Source of the DNA: JAGLWP01 sp964406515
Lineage (GTDB): Archaea > Nanobdellota > Nanobdellia > Pacearchaeales > GW2011-AR1
Direction of reading: 5' to 3'
DNA length: 13,158 nt
Assembly (NCBI GenBank): GCA_964406515.1
Contig: CAYORV010000015.1
Location: 1-13,158, forward strand
In this document: positions 12,012 to 13,158 of the stretch, piece after piece
How positions within the stretch are numbered: position 1 is the stretch's first letter
Layout: each line of letters begins with the position of its first letter
Position numbers and translations under genes: made by a program
Notes under the pieces: generated by a model
Told to the model about the DNA's origin: nothing
The model's database searches: none
The model's input: only the letters and a program-made list of their open reading frames with translations

Positions 12012-12031
12012 AGATTATTATAGACTTTGAG

Positions 12032-12042
12032 CTTTATAAAAC
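12032..12042 (-). promoter_or_regulatory. promoter of the 44-residue gene
   Basis: GTTTTATAAAG on the minus strand is centred 26 nt before ATG 12011, giving a leaderless transcript. Confidence 0.6.
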
Positions 12043-12074
12043 TTACTCTTTGTTACTACTTAAAAGAAACAATA

Positions 12075-12084
12075 CACCCACACC
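12075..12084 (-). repeat. tRNA-end-like motif, variant copy
   Basis: CACCCACACC on the plus strand differs from CGCCCACGCC at two positions, both G to A. It lies between the csp terminator and the promoter of the 44-residue gene. Confidence 0.5.
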
Positions 12085-12115
12085 AAATGTACACAAGAAG
12101 TGGGGGAATAATATT

Positions 12116-12168
12116 AATAAAAAAAACACTGTTAAAGAACAATTATCACAAATATATTTTTGTTCTTT
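12116..12168 (-). terminator. hairpin plus T-tract terminator of the cold-shock gene
   Basis: AAAGAACAA and TTGTTCTTT form a perfect 9-bp stem with a 17-nt loop (12134-12142 and 12160-12168). On the minus strand a run of eight T follows about 9 nt later. This resembles an intrinsic terminator, less common in archaea than bare T-tracts. Confidence 0.6.
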
Positions 12169-12189
12169 TTGAGATTAATTAAATTGAAT

Positions 12190-12381
12190 TTATGCTTTAG
12201 CTACTTTAACTGCTTTCATGCCTTTGTCGCCTTCTTCTGTTTCAAATGTAACTGAATCATCTTTATCAATAGTTACACCTTCTTCAAGGCCTGTTTTATG
12301 CACAAAATATTCTTTTCCATCTTCTCCAGCTATGAATCCGAATTCTTTTTCGCTATTAAAAAACTTTACTGTTCCTTTCAT
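12190..12381 (-). CDS. cold-shock domain protein (CspA-like)
   Basis: The start at ATG 12381 is fixed by GGAGG ending 8 nt upstream; the longer frame begins at a TTG that overlaps this site. The 63-residue protein is a complete cold-shock domain: MKGTVKFFNSEKEFGFIAG with RNP1 (here EFGFI rather than GYGFI), YFVHKTGL as RNP2, then DSVTFETEEGDKGMKAVKV. Such beta-barrels bind single-stranded RNA and DNA and act as RNA chaperones. They are patchy in archaea, so acquisition from bacteria is plausible, and the bacterial-looking ribosome binding site and hairpin terminator support that view. It is the only gene between two copies of the GC-rich motif. It may work with the DEAD-box helicase in keeping RNA unfolded. 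Confidence 0.93.
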   Translation of the reverse strand: MKGTVKFFNSEKEFGFIAGEDGKEYFVHKTGLEEGVTIDKDDSVTFETEEGDKGMKAVKVAKA

Positions 12382-12437
12382 TATTTTTTCCTCCAATAAG
12401 ATATAATTAATTTTAGAAGTTTAAAAAACCTCTTACA

Positions 12438-12447
12438 CGCCCACGCC
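12438..12447 (-). repeat. tRNA-end-like motif, exact core
   Basis: CGCCCACGCC on the plus strand, identical to 11855-11864 and 13148-13157. The preceding ACA also matches the copy at 13032-13034. It separates the promoter of the csp gene from that of the next gene. Confidence 0.65.
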
Positions 12448-12477
12448 AAGAGGACTGGAAAACTTTAATCTTGACAT

Positions 12478-12488
12478 AATTTTAAATA
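12478..12488 (+). promoter_or_regulatory. promoter of the anchored beta-sandwich gene
   Basis: ATTTTAAATAA is centred about 27 nt before ATG 12510, consistent with a leaderless transcript. Confidence 0.55.
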
Positions 12489-12509
12489 ACCTCTTCTTTT
12501 AATACAAAC

Positions 12510-13028
12510 ATGAAAAAGTGGGTGATTTTTGTAATCATATTTGTATTAGTAATTATTGGAGTTGCTGTATATGCACTCATAAAAGGAGGGGGAAGTTTTG
12601 GGTTCAGTTTTTCATCAGCTAAAATAACAGATGCTAAGTCCTGTGTAGAGATTGATGAAGATAAGAATCCACTGGGCATAACTTCAACTTTTATTCCAAA
12701 CTCACTCAAAGTTTCTATTTGGTTTTCATGGGGACATGCTCCCATAAGCACAGAAGCAAAAGCTGTTTTGATTTATGAAACTAGTGATTCAACAGTAACA
12801 GAAGTTTCGGTGGTGCTTGAGGATATGGCCGGTATAGGAAGTTTCTTATTCACTCAACCAACAACACAGGCTGGTTGGCCTCTTGGTGATTATAGAGTTG
12901 ATTTGTATCTTGATGATAAGCTTTCTAAAACTGTAAATTTTGAAGTACTTTTGCCTCCAGAAATTGCTAGCGATTGTGAAAAATTCACTGGTGATGCAAA
13001 AGATCAGTGTTACCTTCTATTTGCATAG
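12510..13028 (+). CDS. membrane-anchored extracellular beta-sandwich protein
   Basis: Residues 4-24 (WVIFVIIFVLVIIGVAVYAL) form a signal anchor. The other roughly 145 residues should lie outside the cell. They look like an all-beta domain: IPNSLKVSIWFSW, AKAVLIYETSDSTVTEVSVVLED, and the closing WPLGDYRVDLYLDDKLSKTVNFEV, a pattern common in secreted proteins of bacteria and archaea that use GxYRVxLYLDG strands. Three Cys (45, about 155 and 167) may form disulfides near the termini. It has its own promoter and ends 4 nt before the right-hand tRNA-linked element, so it may be cargo of that array. Binding partner unknown. Confidence 0.7.
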   Translation: MKKWVIFVIIFVLVIIGVAVYALIKGGGSFGFSFSSAKITDAKSCVEIDEDKNPLGITSTFIPNSLKVSIWFSWGHAPISTEAKAVLIYETSDSTVTEVSVVLEDMAGIGSFLFTQPTTQAGWPLGDYRVDLYLDDKLSKTVNFEVLLPPEIASDCEKFTGDAKDQCYLLFA

Positions 13029-13032
13029 AAAA

Positions 13033-13147
13033 CACGCCCACCGCCAGAAATCGAACCTGAAAAGAACCAAGTTTCTTTTCGAATCTCCTTAGAATTAAAA
13101 CTCCTTTGTCCAACATCCCGGACAAATGATGTTTGCAACATCATGAA
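13033..13147 (-). mobile_element. tRNA-adjacent non-coding element, right copy
   Basis: Read on the minus strand from 13147, this element holds a perfect hairpin ATGATGTT/AACATCAT (13126-13133 and 13137-13144), a 7-bp hairpin TTTGTCC/GGACAAA (13105-13111 and 13120-13126), a body matching 128-196, a hairpin GAAAAGAA/TTCTTTTC (80-73 and 66-59 of 130xx), and a T-arm-like end TCAGG-TTCGATT-TCTGG then CGGTGGGCG. It is bounded by copies of the GGCGTGGGCG core. Both this element and the left copy begin with TTC directly after the tRNA-type end. No ORF is present. Relation to the left copy is seen; mobility is inferred. Confidence 0.6.
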
Positions 13148-13158
13148 CGCCCACGCCG
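13148..13158 (-). repeat. probable 3' end of a tRNA running off the window
   Basis: CGGCGTGGGCG on the minus strand could be the end of a T stem, the acceptor strand CGTGGGC and discriminator G. By analogy with tRNA-Tyr at the other edge, a minus-strand tRNA starting GCCCACG is predicted past the edge. Only 11 bases are visible, so it may instead be one more repeat copy. Confidence 0.4.

Noticed and set aside
12482..12751. Minus-strand 89-codon frame
   Set aside because: Shadow of the anchored beta-sandwich gene, whose signal anchor and promoter are clear.
11625..13158. Bacterial-type integron attC sites or a CRISPR array
   Set aside because: No R'/R'' core pairs (GTTRRRY with RYYYAAC) flank the motif, spacing is irregular (about 230-600 bp), spacers contain genes, and no integrase or cas gene is present.

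Overview
The window looks like a chromosomal stretch of an AT-rich archaeon, most likely a DPANN lineage of the Woesearchaeota/Pacearchaeota kind (inferred, not proven). It opens with a tRNA-Tyr that has the archaeal C1:G72 pair and no encoded CCA. Archaeal TATA boxes lie about 25-28 nt before many start codons, implying leaderless mRNAs, while a few genes have GGAGG-type ribosome binding sites. Terminators are T-tracts. The gene content fits: a circularly permuted ribosome-assembly GTPase, a metzincin with a membrane anchor, a RelE/AbrB pair, a cold-shock protein, and many very small proteins. Layout: 2-72 tRNA-Tyr; 73-206 a non-coding element ending in a second, mutated copy of the tRNA 3' end; 355-1167 a NYN-domain nuclease gene; 1325-1396 a tiny acidic ORF; 1427-2341 (-) an anchored metzincin; 2440-2619 (-) a Glu/Ser-rich small protein; 2759-4867 a fused GT4-GT2 glycosyltransferase; 4880-6442 (-) a DEAD-box RNA helicase with an RGG-like tail and a possible long leader; 6669-7583 (-) a Schlafen AlbA_2-type gene broken by two in-frame stops; 7626-8868 (-) a run of small membrane, secreted and basic proteins, including an Excalibur calcium-binding protein; 9108-9631 a convergent AbrB/RelE pair between 22-bp direct repeats; 9662-9910 (-) a GIY-YIG protein; 9974-10725 small unknown genes; 10775-11590 (-) the permuted GTPase; 11682-13028 four single genes separated by a recurring GC-rich motif. 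The most unusual signal is non-coding. The roughly 130-bp segment after tRNA-Tyr (73-206, + strand) and the segment at the right edge (13033-13148, - strand) are related in sequence. Each ends in a T-arm-like sequence, and each is bounded by direct copies of a tRNA 3' end. The right-hand copies share a core, GGCGTGGGCG on the minus strand. Variants of that core recur in the gaps between genes at 12438, 12075, 11855, 11625 and 8939, so that between 11.6 and 13.0 kb each interval holds one gene with its own promoter. This resembles a tandem array of single-gene cassettes laid down next to a tRNA, somewhat like an integron but with no integron-type attC or integrase visible. A tRNA starting near GCCCACG and ending CGTGGGCG is predicted on the minus strand just past the right edge. 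The TA pair shows similar logic: it lies between two copies of the GIY-YIG gene's 3' end. Cassette mobility is inference. The repeats themselves are directly visible.
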